A stretch of 64,000 nt of DNA from Achromobacter denitrificans NBRC 15125 (GCF_001571365.1 NZ_BCTQ01000020.1:1-64000), one strand, 5' to 3'. Numbered from the stretch's first letter, positions 36,245 to 45,037 are shown. The notes: generated from the letters alone by a model not told the origin. Made by a program: numbers and translations.

Positions 36245-38314
36245 TCAGATGCTGACGCTTCCCCTGAACTCTGGTGCGGTGGGCATGGTGACGAGCAATT
36301 CGGTCTCCACCTCGGTCTGGACGGCCTCGGCGTTCGTCTTGCGCGCGCTGGCCACGTCCTTGGCGATCTGGGCCTGCTCGGCCATGGGGTTGCCAGGGTG
36401 GGCCTGCTGGCGTTGCTCCGGCTTCATGACGTCGTAGCGGCGCGTCTCGGCGTCGAACGCCTTGATCTGCAGGTCTGCCTGCTTGTCGCGCAGCTGCTCC
36501 TGCATCTGCTGCATGGCCTGCGCCTGCTGCTGAAGCTGCTGCTGCATCTGCTGCATTTGCTGCTGGATCTGCGGCGGGAGAGCGTTGCCCTGCTCCATTT
36601 CGTCCAGAATCTGGTCCTTGTTGCGCAGGCTGGACGCCAGGATGATCGCCTTGGGTGGGATGGGGATGCCCGACTGGGCCATCTGCGCGAGCTGTTCGAA
36701 CTGTTCGCTTTGCAGGGTTGCCAGGTCCGGGCCCTCCTGAATGACGATGTCCACGTCCAGACCGCTGACGTCGTTCTCGACGGCCACGGGCTGCTCCAGC
36801 AGGCGCGGGTCCTGCGGCGGTATCCCGAATTGCTGGGCGGCCAGCATGATGGCCTGCTGCTGCATCTCGGGAGGCAGCTGCTCCAGGCGGTCCTTGACGG
36901 TCACGACCTTGTTCAGGCCTACCCACTTGATGTTGCGTTCGTCGTCGGTGACGCGCACCCACTTCTCGTCCGTCCAGAATTGCTTGATGCGCAGCCAGAC
37001 CGCCTCGTATACGTCGCGTGTCCACTGGCGCAGCTCGTCGACGGTCGGCTCAACCTCGATGCTGCCGGCCTGCTGCTGGGACTGGATGGCGCGGCCGGAC
37101 AGTTGGCGCTGATCCTTGCCGGCCAGGGAAGCATTCGGGCCGCTGGCCTGCATTTCAGCGGTGGCCTGCTGCAACAGTTCCATCTGACCGCTGGCCATAT
37201 CGCCGGTTGGCAGGATGCCGAAGTTCTGCCCGAAGGTGGCGCCGCCGTTCAACTCGACGTGGCCATCAGGCTTGGCCAGTTCGCGCTTGGCCGCCGCAAC
37301 GTCCTGCACCGCCTCCTTGGTGCCGTAGGTCTGACGCTGGTTCAGCAGGTGCAGCGCCTTGGACCGGCGCTTGTTTACCTCGTCCTGCGTGTCGATCCAG
37401 TCGCTGACCGCGCCGTAGCGGTTGTTCTCGCGGTCGATGTAGCAGGACCGCATGATCAGGGACGGCGCCGGTTGGCCGTACTTGTCGATGTAGGGGGAGA
37501 CCTGCGGGTCCACCAGGAAGCCGCCGCGGGTGAACGTGGCAACCATCCAGGTGCCTCCGTCGTCCTGGTAGTGCATCTGGACGATGCGCACGCGGGTTCG
37601 GCGGTTGTCGGACCACATTCCGTCCTTGGGCCGGTCCTCGTAGGTGTCGGACATGGACACCGTCTGCAAGGATGCCTCGATGGCTTCGATGCGGTCCGGA
37701 TAGGTGGCGAATGCCTCGGTCTTGTCCATCCAGATAACAATGCCGCGATACCGGCCGTCGCTGAAGTCGGACCGGCGGCTGTGGGGGTCGTACACCAGAC
37801 GGTCCCAGGGCACGTACTGGATCGACACGACGATATCGCCGTTGGGGGCCGGCTCGACGATCACATCGGCGCCGCCGAACCCCTCGATCATCATGTTTTC
37901 GTAGACGGACGAGCGGACGACGTCGAAATCGTTCTCGTCGGCCACGAAGCGCAGCGCGTCGGTGGCGGCCTCGGCGCCCTTCTCGTCCTGCGGATTACGG
38001 GGGAACGCGCGCGGGTCCGTGCGGGACCGGCGTTCCAGGCCGCGCAGGATCTCGATTTTCCGCTTGATGTAGTTCACGACCACGGGCGGCTGGCCCCGGC
38101 GGCGCAGCGCGGCGACTTCCTCGGTCGTGAGCTGCTTGCCGTCGTAGTAGTCGCGGTTGCGCTCGGCGCGCTGGCGGGCGTCGCGGGTGCCGTCCTCCGC
38201 CGCCTCGAAATCACGGACGAGCCGGGTAAGGTGGTCGTAGAACTCGCCGCCGGGCGTCGCCGCGGCAGCGTCGGGCACCTGCTCGCCGTCCTTGGTTGCC
38301 AGTCTCAGGTTCAT
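36245..38314 (-). CDS. Portal protein, P22 gp1-like
   Basis: 689 residues, near the 725 of P22 gp1. The N-terminus (AERNRDYYDGKQLTTEEVAA) and the PPVVVNYIKRKIEILRG block match P22-type portals; a very glutamine-rich stretch near residues 570-610 (QQQMQQMQQQLQQQAQAMQQ) is probably the C-terminal barrel helix or an extension of it. It forms the dodecameric ring through which DNA is packed. It overlaps terL by 4 bp. Confidence 0.88.
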   Translation of the reverse strand: MNLRLATKDGEQVPDAAAATPGGEFYDHLTRLVRDFEAAEDGTRDARQRAERNRDYYDGKQLTTEEVAALRRRGQPPVVVNYIKRKIEILRGLERRSRTDPRAFPRNPQDEKGAEAATDALRFVADENDFDVVRSSVYENMMIEGFGGADVIVEPAPNGDIVVSIQYVPWDRLVYDPHSRRSDFSDGRYRGIVIWMDKTEAFATYPDRIEAIEASLQTVSMSDTYEDRPKDGMWSDNRRTRVRIVQMHYQDDGGTWMVATFTRGGFLVDPQVSPYIDKYGQPAPSLIMRSCYIDRENNRYGAVSDWIDTQDEVNKRRSKALHLLNQRQTYGTKEAVQDVAAAKRELAKPDGHVELNGGATFGQNFGILPTGDMASGQMELLQQATAEMQASGPNASLAGKDQRQLSGRAIQSQQQAGSIEVEPTVDELRQWTRDVYEAVWLRIKQFWTDEKWVRVTDDERNIKWVGLNKVVTVKDRLEQLPPEMQQQAIMLAAQQFGIPPQDPRLLEQPVAVENDVSGLDVDIVIQEGPDLATLQSEQFEQLAQMAQSGIPIPPKAIILASSLRNKDQILDEMEQGNALPPQIQQQMQQMQQQLQQQAQAMQQMQEQLRDKQADLQIKAFDAETRRYDVMKPEQRQQAHPGNPMAEQAQIAKDVASARKTNAEAVQTEVETELLVTMPTAPEFRGSVSI

Positions 38315-39756
38315 GCCACTTTCCAGTTTGTTTCGTCAGGGTCGGATGCGCCGAATGCGCGGTCCCAGCGGTCCAGCGTCTTGCTTTTGGTCTTGGCGCT
38401 GACGACGGCGGGGTGTGCATCGTCCAGCGCGCGGCCGATCAAGGAAGCCGTGTCCACGTCGTCGTCGTTCTTGCCATTGGGGAACTTCAGGAACTCGGCC
38501 AGCTCGGCACCCGGTTCGAACCACACGCGCTTGCTGGCGGCTCGGGCCTGAAAGCCGCGGGCCCGGGTCGGCTTGTTCGTCACGCTGGGCAGCCATTCCA
38601 GGCGGCAGAATGTGTTGCGCTCGCGCATCCGGCGCACCAGCATGGGTTCGATCGCCTTCTGGATCACGCCCGATTCGCCGAACCAGGCGAACGGCTTGTG
38701 CTTGGCGATCAGGTCGATCTCCCTTTCGATCCAGACGTCGGATGTGGTCTGGCCACGCCACCCGCCCAGGCGGTACAGGTCGCCCGCGGGGTCCACGCCC
38801 CAGATTCGGTGCACCGTGTAGTCGCCACCGTCTGCCGTCACTGCGTAGTCGCTCGTGCCGTACAGCGCCAGGTCGCCAGGCAGCGTGTCCTGATCCCATT
38901 CCTGGAAGTACTCCCGGCGGAAATACGTGCCGTCGTCAGGGTTGGGCTGCTGCTGGTACAGCGCATTCCAGTCCCGCTCGGGCAGCACGGCCTTGATCTG
39001 CTGCAGCACGGGCAACGGGTAGCGGTCGGGCCACAACGCCGCGCCATCATCGCTGATGGCTGGCAGGCTGACCACTTCCCACTTGTCGCCGCCCTTCGTC
39101 TGCTGGTCCAGCAACTTGCCCGACAGGTCATCCTCGTGCCACCGCGTGTTGATAACCACGATGGCCCCGCCCTTCATCAGGCGCGTGTAGGCGGTCGACG
39201 TGTACCAGTCCCAGACGCGGCGCCGGCGGATGTCGCTGTCGGCTTCCTCGCGGTCCTTGAACGGGTCATCGATCAGCAGCACGTGCGCGCCGCGGCCGGT
39301 GATGGCGGTACCGACGCCGGCGGCCACGTACATCCCGCCCTTGCTGGTGTGCCAGCGGTTTGCCGCCTGGGAATCCGGCGCCAGGCCCGATTCAAACAGC
39401 AGCCGATAGTACGGATCGGCCACGATGTTGCGCACGTCCCGGCCGAAGTCTGCCGCGATGTCGCCGTTGTAGGACGCCGCGATGATCTGCCGGTCGGGGT
39501 TGCGCCCCAGATACCAGGCAGGAAACCGGCGGCTTGCCAGCTCAGACTTCCCGTGGCGCGGCGGCATGCAGATCATCAGGCGGGTGACTTCCCCGCGCTC
39601 GACCGCTTCCAGGGCCGCGGCGATCTTGCTGTGGTGCCCGGCCGGCTCGTACCCATGGTTCGTGTACTGCGTGAAGGCCAGCAGGCCTGTGCGCGCCTTA
39701 CGCCGGGCCAGAAGTTCGGCCGCCGCTTCCTGCGGCGATAGCTGCGAGCTGGTCAT
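38311..39756 (-). CDS. Terminase large subunit
   Basis: 481 residues. ATPase: Walker A PPRHGKS at 65-71 and Walker B LLIDDP at 160-165. Nuclease acidic residues are present in TSDYAVTADGGDY and near the C-terminus in KNDDDVDTAS. It cuts and pumps DNA into the prohead. Overlaps terS by about 59 bp at the start and the portal by 4 bp at the end. The headful or cohesive-end mode cannot be told here. Confidence 0.92.
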   Translation of the reverse strand: MTSSQLSPQEAAAELLARRKARTGLLAFTQYTNHGYEPAGHHSKIAAALEAVERGEVTRLMICMPPRHGKSELASRRFPAWYLGRNPDRQIIAASYNGDIAADFGRDVRNIVADPYYRLLFESGLAPDSQAANRWHTSKGGMYVAAGVGTAITGRGAHVLLIDDPFKDREEADSDIRRRRVWDWYTSTAYTRLMKGGAIVVINTRWHEDDLSGKLLDQQTKGGDKWEVVSLPAISDDGAALWPDRYPLPVLQQIKAVLPERDWNALYQQQPNPDDGTYFRREYFQEWDQDTLPGDLALYGTSDYAVTADGGDYTVHRIWGVDPAGDLYRLGGWRGQTTSDVWIEREIDLIAKHKPFAWFGESGVIQKAIEPMLVRRMRERNTFCRLEWLPSVTNKPTRARGFQARAASKRVWFEPGAELAEFLKFPNGKNDDDVDTASLIGRALDDAHPAVVSAKTKSKTLDRWDRAFGASDPDETNWKVA

Positions 39757-40156
39757 CGGTCATTTCCTGGGCGGTCGTGAGGCGCAGCGGCTTGTCGTCG
39801 GCGTTTGCCAGCTCGGTGCGCATGCGGTCGCCATAGACGGACGGCTCCATGCGGGCTGCATTCCACTTGCGGGTCTCGATCGCCAGCTTGGCGGCCTGGA
39901 TTTCTTCGCTGGTGCCCTTCTTCACGGCGTCGGCGATGTCGATCATCTGCTCGGCGAACGTGTGCGCGCGCTCCTTCAGCGCCGCGCGGTATAGGGCCTG
40001 GATCCCCTGGCGATCCTCCTGGACCCACAGCATGAACGTGGAGCGCGCGGGCCGGCCCTTCTTGCGGCAGGCTTTCACTCCAGACATTCCGGACGCAATA
40101 TCCCCGCAGATCGCGCTGGCCTGGGCCAGGATCTGCTCGTCGGTGTACGTGATCAT
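39698..40156 (-). CDS. Terminase small subunit
   Basis: 152 residues from the ATG at 40156 (MITYTDEQILAQASAICGDI). An HTH-like region (MSGVKACRKKGRPARSTFML) is followed by an oligomerisation helix and the SVYGDRM motif common to this family. It picks the packaging site. It starts only 16 bp after an intrinsic terminator and has a weak Shine-Dalgarno. Confidence 0.82.
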   Translation of the reverse strand: MITYTDEQILAQASAICGDIASGMSGVKACRKKGRPARSTFMLWVQEDRQGIQALYRAALKERAHTFAEQMIDIADAVKKGTSEEIQAAKLAIETRKWNAARMEPSVYGDRMRTELANADDKPLRLTTAQEMTDDQLAAIAAGSGGRTSGPA

Positions 40157-40171
40157 GTCTGTGTCGGGACG

Positions 40172-40204
40172 CAAAAAAGCCCGCGAACCTTTCGGTTGCG
40201 GGCT
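40172..40204 (-). terminator. Terminator between early and late genes
   Basis: On the minus strand GCCCGCAACC-GAAA-GGTT(C)GCGGGC with one bulge, then six Ts. It stands exactly where a Q-dependent terminator would be in a lambdoid phage. Confidence 0.85.
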
Positions 40205-40250
40205 TCGTGGAGGCATTTGTGGAGACTCGGGAGCGATAGTAACGCCAGTT

Positions 40251-40697
40251 TCAGCCGCCTGCAAGGGGGTCGGCCATCAGCCCTCGACGGATGAACATCG
40301 GGATAAGGAGCGCCTTGGCTTCCTGGTAGGCCTCGTGCAGTTGCTCGGGCGTCATCCGGGCATTGCGCATCAGGCGATTGCCGGCGTGCCGGTTCCCCGC
40401 GTGGATGTCGACGGCGGCGCGCATCTGCCAGGTGGGCAGGCTGTCGATGCAGACGTCGACCTGCTGGGCCTGCATCCTGGCAATGCGTAGCTCGCGTTCA
40501 TCCCGCTCGGCCTGGCCGTCAATGTCCCGGGTGAGCCCGGGCTTGGCGTCCTTGAACATCGGCGACGCGTTGGAATGACCCAGGTGCGGGCGGCAGGCCA
40601 GGGTGTAGCGGTACCAGGTCATGATCAGGTCTTCGGCCGGGTCGGCCTGGGCATGCATGAACGGGTTCGGCGCCGTCGCGCGCATTGCGATGTGCAT
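40251..40697 (-). CDS. Hypothetical protein at the early/late junction; candidate late-gene regulator
   Basis: 148 residues from the ATG at 40697, five bases after AGGAG (a tandem ATG at 40700 is possible). MTWYRYTLACRPHLG and the C-terminal helices MTPEQLHEAYQEAKALLIPM are visible; no family is recognised. It is the last gene before the terminator at 40172-40204 and the packaging genes, the place of antiterminator Q in lambdoid phages. That role is inferred only from place. Confidence 0.55.
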   Translation of the reverse strand: MHIAMRATAPNPFMHAQADPAEDLIMTWYRYTLACRPHLGHSNASPMFKDAKPGLTRDIDGQAERDERELRIARMQAQQVDVCIDSLPTWQMRAAVDIHAGNRHAGNRLMRNARMTPEQLHEAYQEAKALLIPMFIRRGLMADPLAGG

Positions 40698-40705
40698 CAT
40701 GTCTC

Positions 40706-40987
40706 CTAGACCCATTCCGGGTGATCGTGGCCCTTCGGCGGGCGCCGGGGGTCGTATTGCTGCATCAGGCGGTTCAGGTCCATCTGCGCATCGGTCAGTT
40801 TGCGGCGCCAGCCCCGGCCATTGGCCATGCGCTCCACGCGGTCAGGGCTATGCAGGGCCAGCTTTGCCGCCTCCAGCCTCGTAGCCATGCAATCTGGCGC
40901 GTAGGCTGCTTGGGAATTCTGCAAGCTCCATGCGCTCGGGACCTGCCAGGGAACTATCAGCGCGCCCATATCCGGGATGCAGAACAT
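40706..40987 (-). CDS. Small early phage protein (93 aa)
   Basis: MFCIPDMGALIVPWQVPSAW at the start; the C-terminus is basic and helical (RMANGRGWRRKLTDAQMDLN). A GTG three bases upstream overlaps the previous stop and could also be used. Purine-rich GGGGAGGGGA gives the ribosome site. Function unknown; part of the coupled early operon. Confidence 0.6.
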   Translation of the reverse strand: MFCIPDMGALIVPWQVPSAWSLQNSQAAYAPDCMATRLEAAKLALHSPDRVERMANGRGWRRKLTDAQMDLNRLMQQYDPRRPPKGHDHPEWV

Positions 40988-41409
40988 CACTCCCCTCCCC
41001 GCCGTCCGCCCGCGAGCGAGGGCGTTTTCGGCTGGGCCGCCAGCGCGCGCTCGCCGTTCAGGCGCAGGCCCACGGACGACAGGCTGAGCGGCGGGCGCTG
41101 CAATGCGTTGCTGGTGCGCGCCGGGGCCACGAATACGGGGATGTCCAGAGCGGCGGCTGGCGTCGATGCCGGCTTGACCGCGGGCGCAGGCTTGGGCCTG
41201 GGTGCGCGTGCGCGCCTCGCGGGCTTGACCGGCTCAACCGGCTGAGCCTCGATGATCGCCGCCATCAGCCAGCCGTCATACGCGTCTTTCGGCGTGACGC
41301 CGCGGCAAGATACCGTGGCGTCCACGCAAAGCCAGCAGCCGTCCATCCGTCCTTCTACGGGGATCAGGCGCGGCAGCTTGGCCCGCGCGGTCTGTTCGTG
41401 TGTGCTCAT
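40987..41409 (-). CDS. Early phage protein with basic Pro/Ala linker (140 aa)
   Basis: From the ATG at 41409, overlapping the previous stop. Residues 1-55 form a compact part (GRMDGCWLCVDATVSCRGVT); then a Pro/Ala/Arg linker (PARRARAPRPKPAPAVKPAS) and a tail with KTPSLAGGRRGGE. The basic linker suggests nucleic-acid contact. No family recognised. Confidence 0.6.
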   Translation of the reverse strand: MSTHEQTARAKLPRLIPVEGRMDGCWLCVDATVSCRGVTPKDAYDGWLMAAIIEAQPVEPVKPARRARAPRPKPAPAVKPASTPAAALDIPVFVAPARTSNALQRPPLSLSSVGLRLNGERALAAQPKTPSLAGGRRGGE

Positions 41410-42152
41410 GCTTTGCGCTCCTGCGGCTGCCTGCCGCTGCGTGCGTTGGACGTGATTGCCACGCCCAGCGCGGGCCAAGCATGGGTGCTGACGCCGTAGA
41501 GCGGTCCGGGCTGCCCCTTGGTGCCTACCTGGGGCGTCGCGCCGCCACCCGTGCGCGGGAAGAGGTCCAAGATGGCCTGGCGCACGTTCCCGTCCTTGGC
41601 CTTCGTCGTGCCGCACAGGTGCATCTTCACGTCCTTGCGGTAGACCAGATCGACGGCTTCCGGCCGTTCCATGGCCTGCATGAACCGACCGATCCAGACG
41701 CAGGTTTCGAACACTTCCCGGCCCACGGGCATGCCGTAGCTGGCGATCATTTCCATGGCGATGCGGCTGTGGCTGACCATCTCCAGGTAGCGCAGCAGAT
41801 CGGAGTTCTTCTTCACGCCGCAGCTCAGCACGCGGTGATGGTCAGGCAGGTAGACACACCAGCCGGACTGCTCCGGGCCCGGGTCAATGCCGAAGATCGA
41901 ATACACCGGCCGCGGGTGACATTCGGGCACCTTAGGCGCGCGCGCGAAGCTGTCCGGGGCCGCTCCTGCACTACCTGCACTTTTCTGGTCGACCTGCATG
42001 AAATCGGTCGACCTGCAGGTGCACACCAGGCAGCCGTCGCAGCCGCGGGCCTGGCATTGCAGCGCCGTCCGTCCGTGGAAGGCCTGCAGCGTTCCCTGCA
42101 TCGGATCGAGCGCCACGTCGGCGCCCTGGGGGGTGAGGTTCGGTAGGGTCAT
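41406..42152 (-). CDS. RuvC-like RNase H-fold nuclease, probable Holliday junction resolvase
   Basis: 248 residues from the ATG at 42152. The RNase H-fold start YSIFGIDPGPEQSGWCVYLP carries the first catalytic Asp; IAMEMIASYGMPVG holds the second acidic residue, as in RuvC. An extra N-terminal cysteine cluster (CQARGCDGCLVCTC) may bind zinc. It probably resolves recombination intermediates before packaging. It is in the early operon downstream of dnaB. Confidence 0.75.
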   Translation of the reverse strand: MTLPNLTPQGADVALDPMQGTLQAFHGRTALQCQARGCDGCLVCTCRSTDFMQVDQKSAGSAGAAPDSFARAPKVPECHPRPVYSIFGIDPGPEQSGWCVYLPDHHRVLSCGVKKNSDLLRYLEMVSHSRIAMEMIASYGMPVGREVFETCVWIGRFMQAMERPEAVDLVYRKDVKMHLCGTTKAKDGNVRQAILDLFPRTGGGATPQVGTKGQPGPLYGVSTHAWPALGVAITSNARSGRQPQERKA

Positions 42153-42364
42153 GCGGCCACCTGCGCGCGCTTCATCACCACGGGGCGTAGCATCTCCGCA
42201 GCGCTGTCGCATTCGGCTTTGGTGCCGACGTGCACGACGATGTAGTCGCAGGGCCGGTTCTGCATGAAGGCCTTGCGGTTGCCCTTGATCGCGTGTTCCA
42301 GGGGCTGGATGTGAAAGCCGCTCTGCCGCTGCGACCATTCGAGGACGTAGATTTCGTTTTCCAT
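42149..42364 (-). CDS. Small early phage protein (71 aa)
   Basis: MENEIYVLEWSQRQSGFHIQ, then CDYIVVHVGTKAECDSAAEM: an alpha/beta fold of unknown role. Its stop overlaps the start of the resolvase gene (ATGA) and it starts 3 bp after dnaB, so it is translated with them. Confidence 0.65.
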   Translation of the reverse strand: MENEIYVLEWSQRQSGFHIQPLEHAIKGNRKAFMQNRPCDYIVVHVGTKAECDSAAEMLRPVVMKRAQVAA

Positions 42365-42366
42365 GA

Positions 42367-43722
42367 TCAGTCTTTCAAACCTCCCGAGTAGACGGGCTTC
42401 TGAGGGCGCCCGAACTCCCAGCCGGCGGCGAGGTTCTCGAACCGGCTTTCGTGGGCGATGAAGGAAAGGCCGACACGCCCGGGTTCCCCCTGGCGGTTCA
42501 GGCCGACGTTGACCTCGCAAATCCCCTGGTCCGTGCTGTTCGGGTTGTAGACCTCGTCCCGGTACAGGAAGAGCGCGGCGTCACAGTCCTGCTCGATGGC
42601 GCCGGAGTCGCGCAGGTCGGACGCCATGGGGCGCTTGTTCGGGCGCGCTTCCAGGTTTCGGTTCAGCTGCGACAGCAGCAGGATTCCGATACCCATGGAC
42701 ATGGCCATGCCCTTCAGGCCGCGGGTGATCTGCTCAAGCTGCGTGTTGCGGTTGTCGCCGCCGGCGCCCTGCATGAGCTGCAGGTAGTCGATGACCAGCA
42801 GATCCAGCCCGTGCTGGCGGTGATGAGCCCGCGCCACAGCACGAACCTGCGCCAGGGTCATCTCGCCTTGGTTGTGGACGAACAGGCCAAGCTTCCGGAG
42901 CAGTTCGCCACCGCGCGCCGCACGGCCAAAGTCTTCCTGGCGCATTTTTTTCGCGTCGACCACATGCGCCATGTGCACGCCACCGAGGGCCGCAATGTTG
43001 CGCAGGTGCAACGAACGACGGTCCATCTCCATCGACAGGAACAGCACCTTGCCCTGCTGGGCAACGTTTCTGGCGACGTTCAGCGAAAAGGCGGTTTTGC
43101 CCATCTTCGGACGCGCCGCGACGATGATCAGGCTTCCCGGCCAAATGCCACCGCCCAGGTGCGCGTCAAGGTCGACGAATCCAGTGGAAATGCCCTGCTC
43201 GCCTTCGCCGCGGCTGCGCCGGTCCAGGTCGTCCAAGATGTCCTGCACGTCGTCCGCTGCAAGCACGGGCTCGTTCTTCTGGCGCTCCGTCAGCATGTCC
43301 TGAAGCTCACCTTGCGCTCGGTCGATGATGTCGATTACCGGCGTGGCGAGCTCAGTGGCGGCGGCTCCAGCCATCAGGTCGCCCAGCTCGGCTAGGCGGC
43401 GTCGGCGGCTGCGCTCGATCACGACCGCCGTGTAGTGCTCGACGTTCTCACCGAAGAACGACGTCAGCAAGCTGCTGAGGTAGGCCAGATCGGCATGCTC
43501 CGGGGCGTGGATCTGCAGCCGATCGTAGACAGCCAGGCTGTCAGGCCCGATGCCTTCGGCAATGAGGGCTTCGATCTGCTCGAAGATGGCCCGATGGCGC
43601 GCGGCGTAGAAGTGCTCAGCCTTCAAGGACCCGATACGGTCGAAGTGTGCGGCGCTCGCCAGCAGGCAGCTCAGCAACTGCTGCTCGGCTTCCAGGCCCG
43701 CCAGGGGGTGCGGCGCGTTCAT
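42367..43722 (-). CDS. Replicative DNA helicase, DnaB family
   Basis: 451 residues, full length. DnaB N-terminal helical domain (EAEQQLLSCLLASAAHFDRI), the linker, and the RecA-like domain with Walker A ARPKMGKTA at 203-211, Walker B region LLVIDYLQLM and the arginine-finger segment LEARPNKRPMASDLRDSGAI. As a phage-encoded replicative helicase it frees the phage from host DnaB and from a P-type loader. It overlaps the initiator gene by 4 bp. Confidence 0.93.
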   Translation of the reverse strand: MNAPHPLAGLEAEQQLLSCLLASAAHFDRIGSLKAEHFYAARHRAIFEQIEALIAEGIGPDSLAVYDRLQIHAPEHADLAYLSSLLTSFFGENVEHYTAVVIERSRRRRLAELGDLMAGAAATELATPVIDIIDRAQGELQDMLTERQKNEPVLAADDVQDILDDLDRRSRGEGEQGISTGFVDLDAHLGGGIWPGSLIIVAARPKMGKTAFSLNVARNVAQQGKVLFLSMEMDRRSLHLRNIAALGGVHMAHVVDAKKMRQEDFGRAARGGELLRKLGLFVHNQGEMTLAQVRAVARAHHRQHGLDLLVIDYLQLMQGAGGDNRNTQLEQITRGLKGMAMSMGIGILLLSQLNRNLEARPNKRPMASDLRDSGAIEQDCDAALFLYRDEVYNPNSTDQGICEVNVGLNRQGEPGRVGLSFIAHESRFENLAAGWEFGRPQKPVYSGGLKD

Positions 43723-44636
43723 GCGGCCTCCCTGGTCTGCGTGGCCATCTGAGCCTGCAGTCCAACGGTCGTCAGCTCGTAGGCAATGCCGTCACCCTGG
43801 GGTTTGGCGTACCACAGGCGGTAGAAATTGCCCTCGACGAAGTTCTGGAAATGCCGGCGCCAGAGGGCCTGCTGCTTGCGCTCGCGCTTACCGCCGGGGC
43901 CGAAGTCCCGCTTGAACTCGGCCCAAGCCAGGTTCACGAACTCCACCGGCAGCTTTGCCTCGGCGATGTAGGTCTGCAACGGCTCGTAGCCACCGATCGG
44001 GCGTTCGCCCGAGGTTCGGCAACGGTCCAGGAAGGTTTTCAGGGTCATGCGTTCGGACTTCACCCGGGCCTTCTTTTCGGTCAACGTCCCGGCACTCCCC
44101 CCGGTCACGGGGGGTGGGGGGGGATTATCTTTTTCCGAAGGAGAAGAAGAAGATGAAGAAGAAGAGCCGTCACCAAAGGGGGGCTTTGGTGAAGACTTAG
44201 ATGGTTGCTTTGGTGCTGCCTTGGATGCTGCATCATTGCCTTCACCAAAGCGCGAACCTTCGCCACGAATGGTGCGGACATACTCGTCCTTCACCATGCG
44301 GCTGGAATACCAGATCGGGCCATCTTGGGGGGTGACAAGGGTGACGGGTTCGCCATCCTTGCGGCCGCTGCGCGGGGTGTAGACGAAGGGCTCGGCGAGC
44401 ACCTTGTCGTCGCCCTTCAGGACGCCTTTGGCAACCAGGCCCTTCACCAGGGCCACCTGGCAGCCCGCAGCCTGCGCGATCTCCTTCATGGGCCAACGCA
44501 GCACGCCGTACTCTTCCTGGTCGTGCATCAGGCACATGATGTCCAACCAGGCGCCCTTCTCGGCATGCGTGCAGCGGCGCAGGTTGCTGTTCCCGGTCCA
44601 GTCGCCGGGGTAGAACTGGAATGACGGGCGCTTCAT
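43719..44636 (-). CDS. Phage replication initiator (DnaT/O-like, DUF1376-type N-terminus) carrying candidate origin
   Basis: 305 residues from the ATG at 44636. The N-terminal winged-helix part reads FQFYPGDWTGNSNLRRCTHA, as in phage proteins annotated DUF1376/replication. A linker at about residues 105-175 is low complexity: charged/Ala, then eight serines, then five prolines. The C-terminus is a DnaT-like helicase-binding type domain (YRLWYAKPQGDG). In lambda the origin lies inside gene O; here the linker DNA holds four CTTTGGTG repeats. It heads the dnaB gene by a 4-bp overlap. Confidence 0.8.
   Translation of the reverse strand: MKRPSFQFYPGDWTGNSNLRRCTHAEKGAWLDIMCLMHDQEEYGVLRWPMKEIAQAAGCQVALVKGLVAKGVLKGDDKVLAEPFVYTPRSGRKDGEPVTLVTPQDGPIWYSSRMVKDEYVRTIRGEGSRFGEGNDAASKAAPKQPSKSSPKPPFGDGSSSSSSSSPSEKDNPPPPPVTGGSAGTLTEKKARVKSERMTLKTFLDRCRTSGERPIGGYEPLQTYIAEAKLPVEFVNLAWAEFKRDFGPGGKRERKQQALWRRHFQNFVEGNFYRLWYAKPQGDGIAYELTTVGLQAQMATQTREAA
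44171..44250. repeat. Candidate phage replication origin iterons
   Basis: Four copies of the 8-mer CTTTGGTG in both orientations at 44171-44178, 44184-44191, 44208-44215 and 44243-44250. The first two form a perfect hairpin with a 5-nt loop. A purine/pyrimidine-skewed tract lies next to them at 44105-44165. Codons here (TTT GGT, CCA AAG) differ from the usual GC-ending choices. Confidence 0.55.
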
Positions 44637-45037
44637 GCCGCCTCCTGCAGCTTGCCGGCGCGCACGGGCAGCCAGCGGTTGTATGCCCATTCCCAGGTCG
44701 CGCGCTTCTCGTCACCGGTCAGCGAGAAGCCGCTGTCCAGGCACGCATGGCAGCGGAAGCAGCCGGGAACGGTGTAGATGTCGTGAGCCTTGATGCCCAT
44801 GCCCTTGCCGTAGGCGCTCCAATTGGCGTGGCACGGCACCACGCTGTCGCGCTCGCACGCGCCGCGACACACGCCCGGGATCTGGAGGTAGCAAGGTTCG
44901 CCGCGGCACGCGGCCAGGTACTTGGAATCATGGCCGGCGCGCTTCTTCGGCGCGCGGCGCTTGAATGCGGTGCGCTGCAGGCCGGTGGTGGCGCGCAGCG
45001 GGGTCTTGCGGGTCATCGCGACAGCGCGTTTAAGCAT
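44633..45037 (-). CDS. DUF1364-type putative nuclease
   Basis: 134 residues from the ATG at 45037, set by the Shine-Dalgarno GGAGGTGCTC. A cysteine/histidine set (CYLQIPGVCRGACERDSVVP, CHANW, and CFRCHACLD) matches the DUF1364 family, thought to be an HNH-related nuclease of phage nin regions. Upstream Met codons overlap the HNH gene. It overlaps the initiator gene by 4 bp. Confidence 0.8.
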   Translation of the reverse strand: MLKRAVAMTRKTPLRATTGLQRTAFKRRAPKKRAGHDSKYLAACRGEPCYLQIPGVCRGACERDSVVPCHANWSAYGKGMGIKAHDIYTVPGCFRCHACLDSGFSLTGDEKRATWEWAYNRWLPVRAGKLQEAA

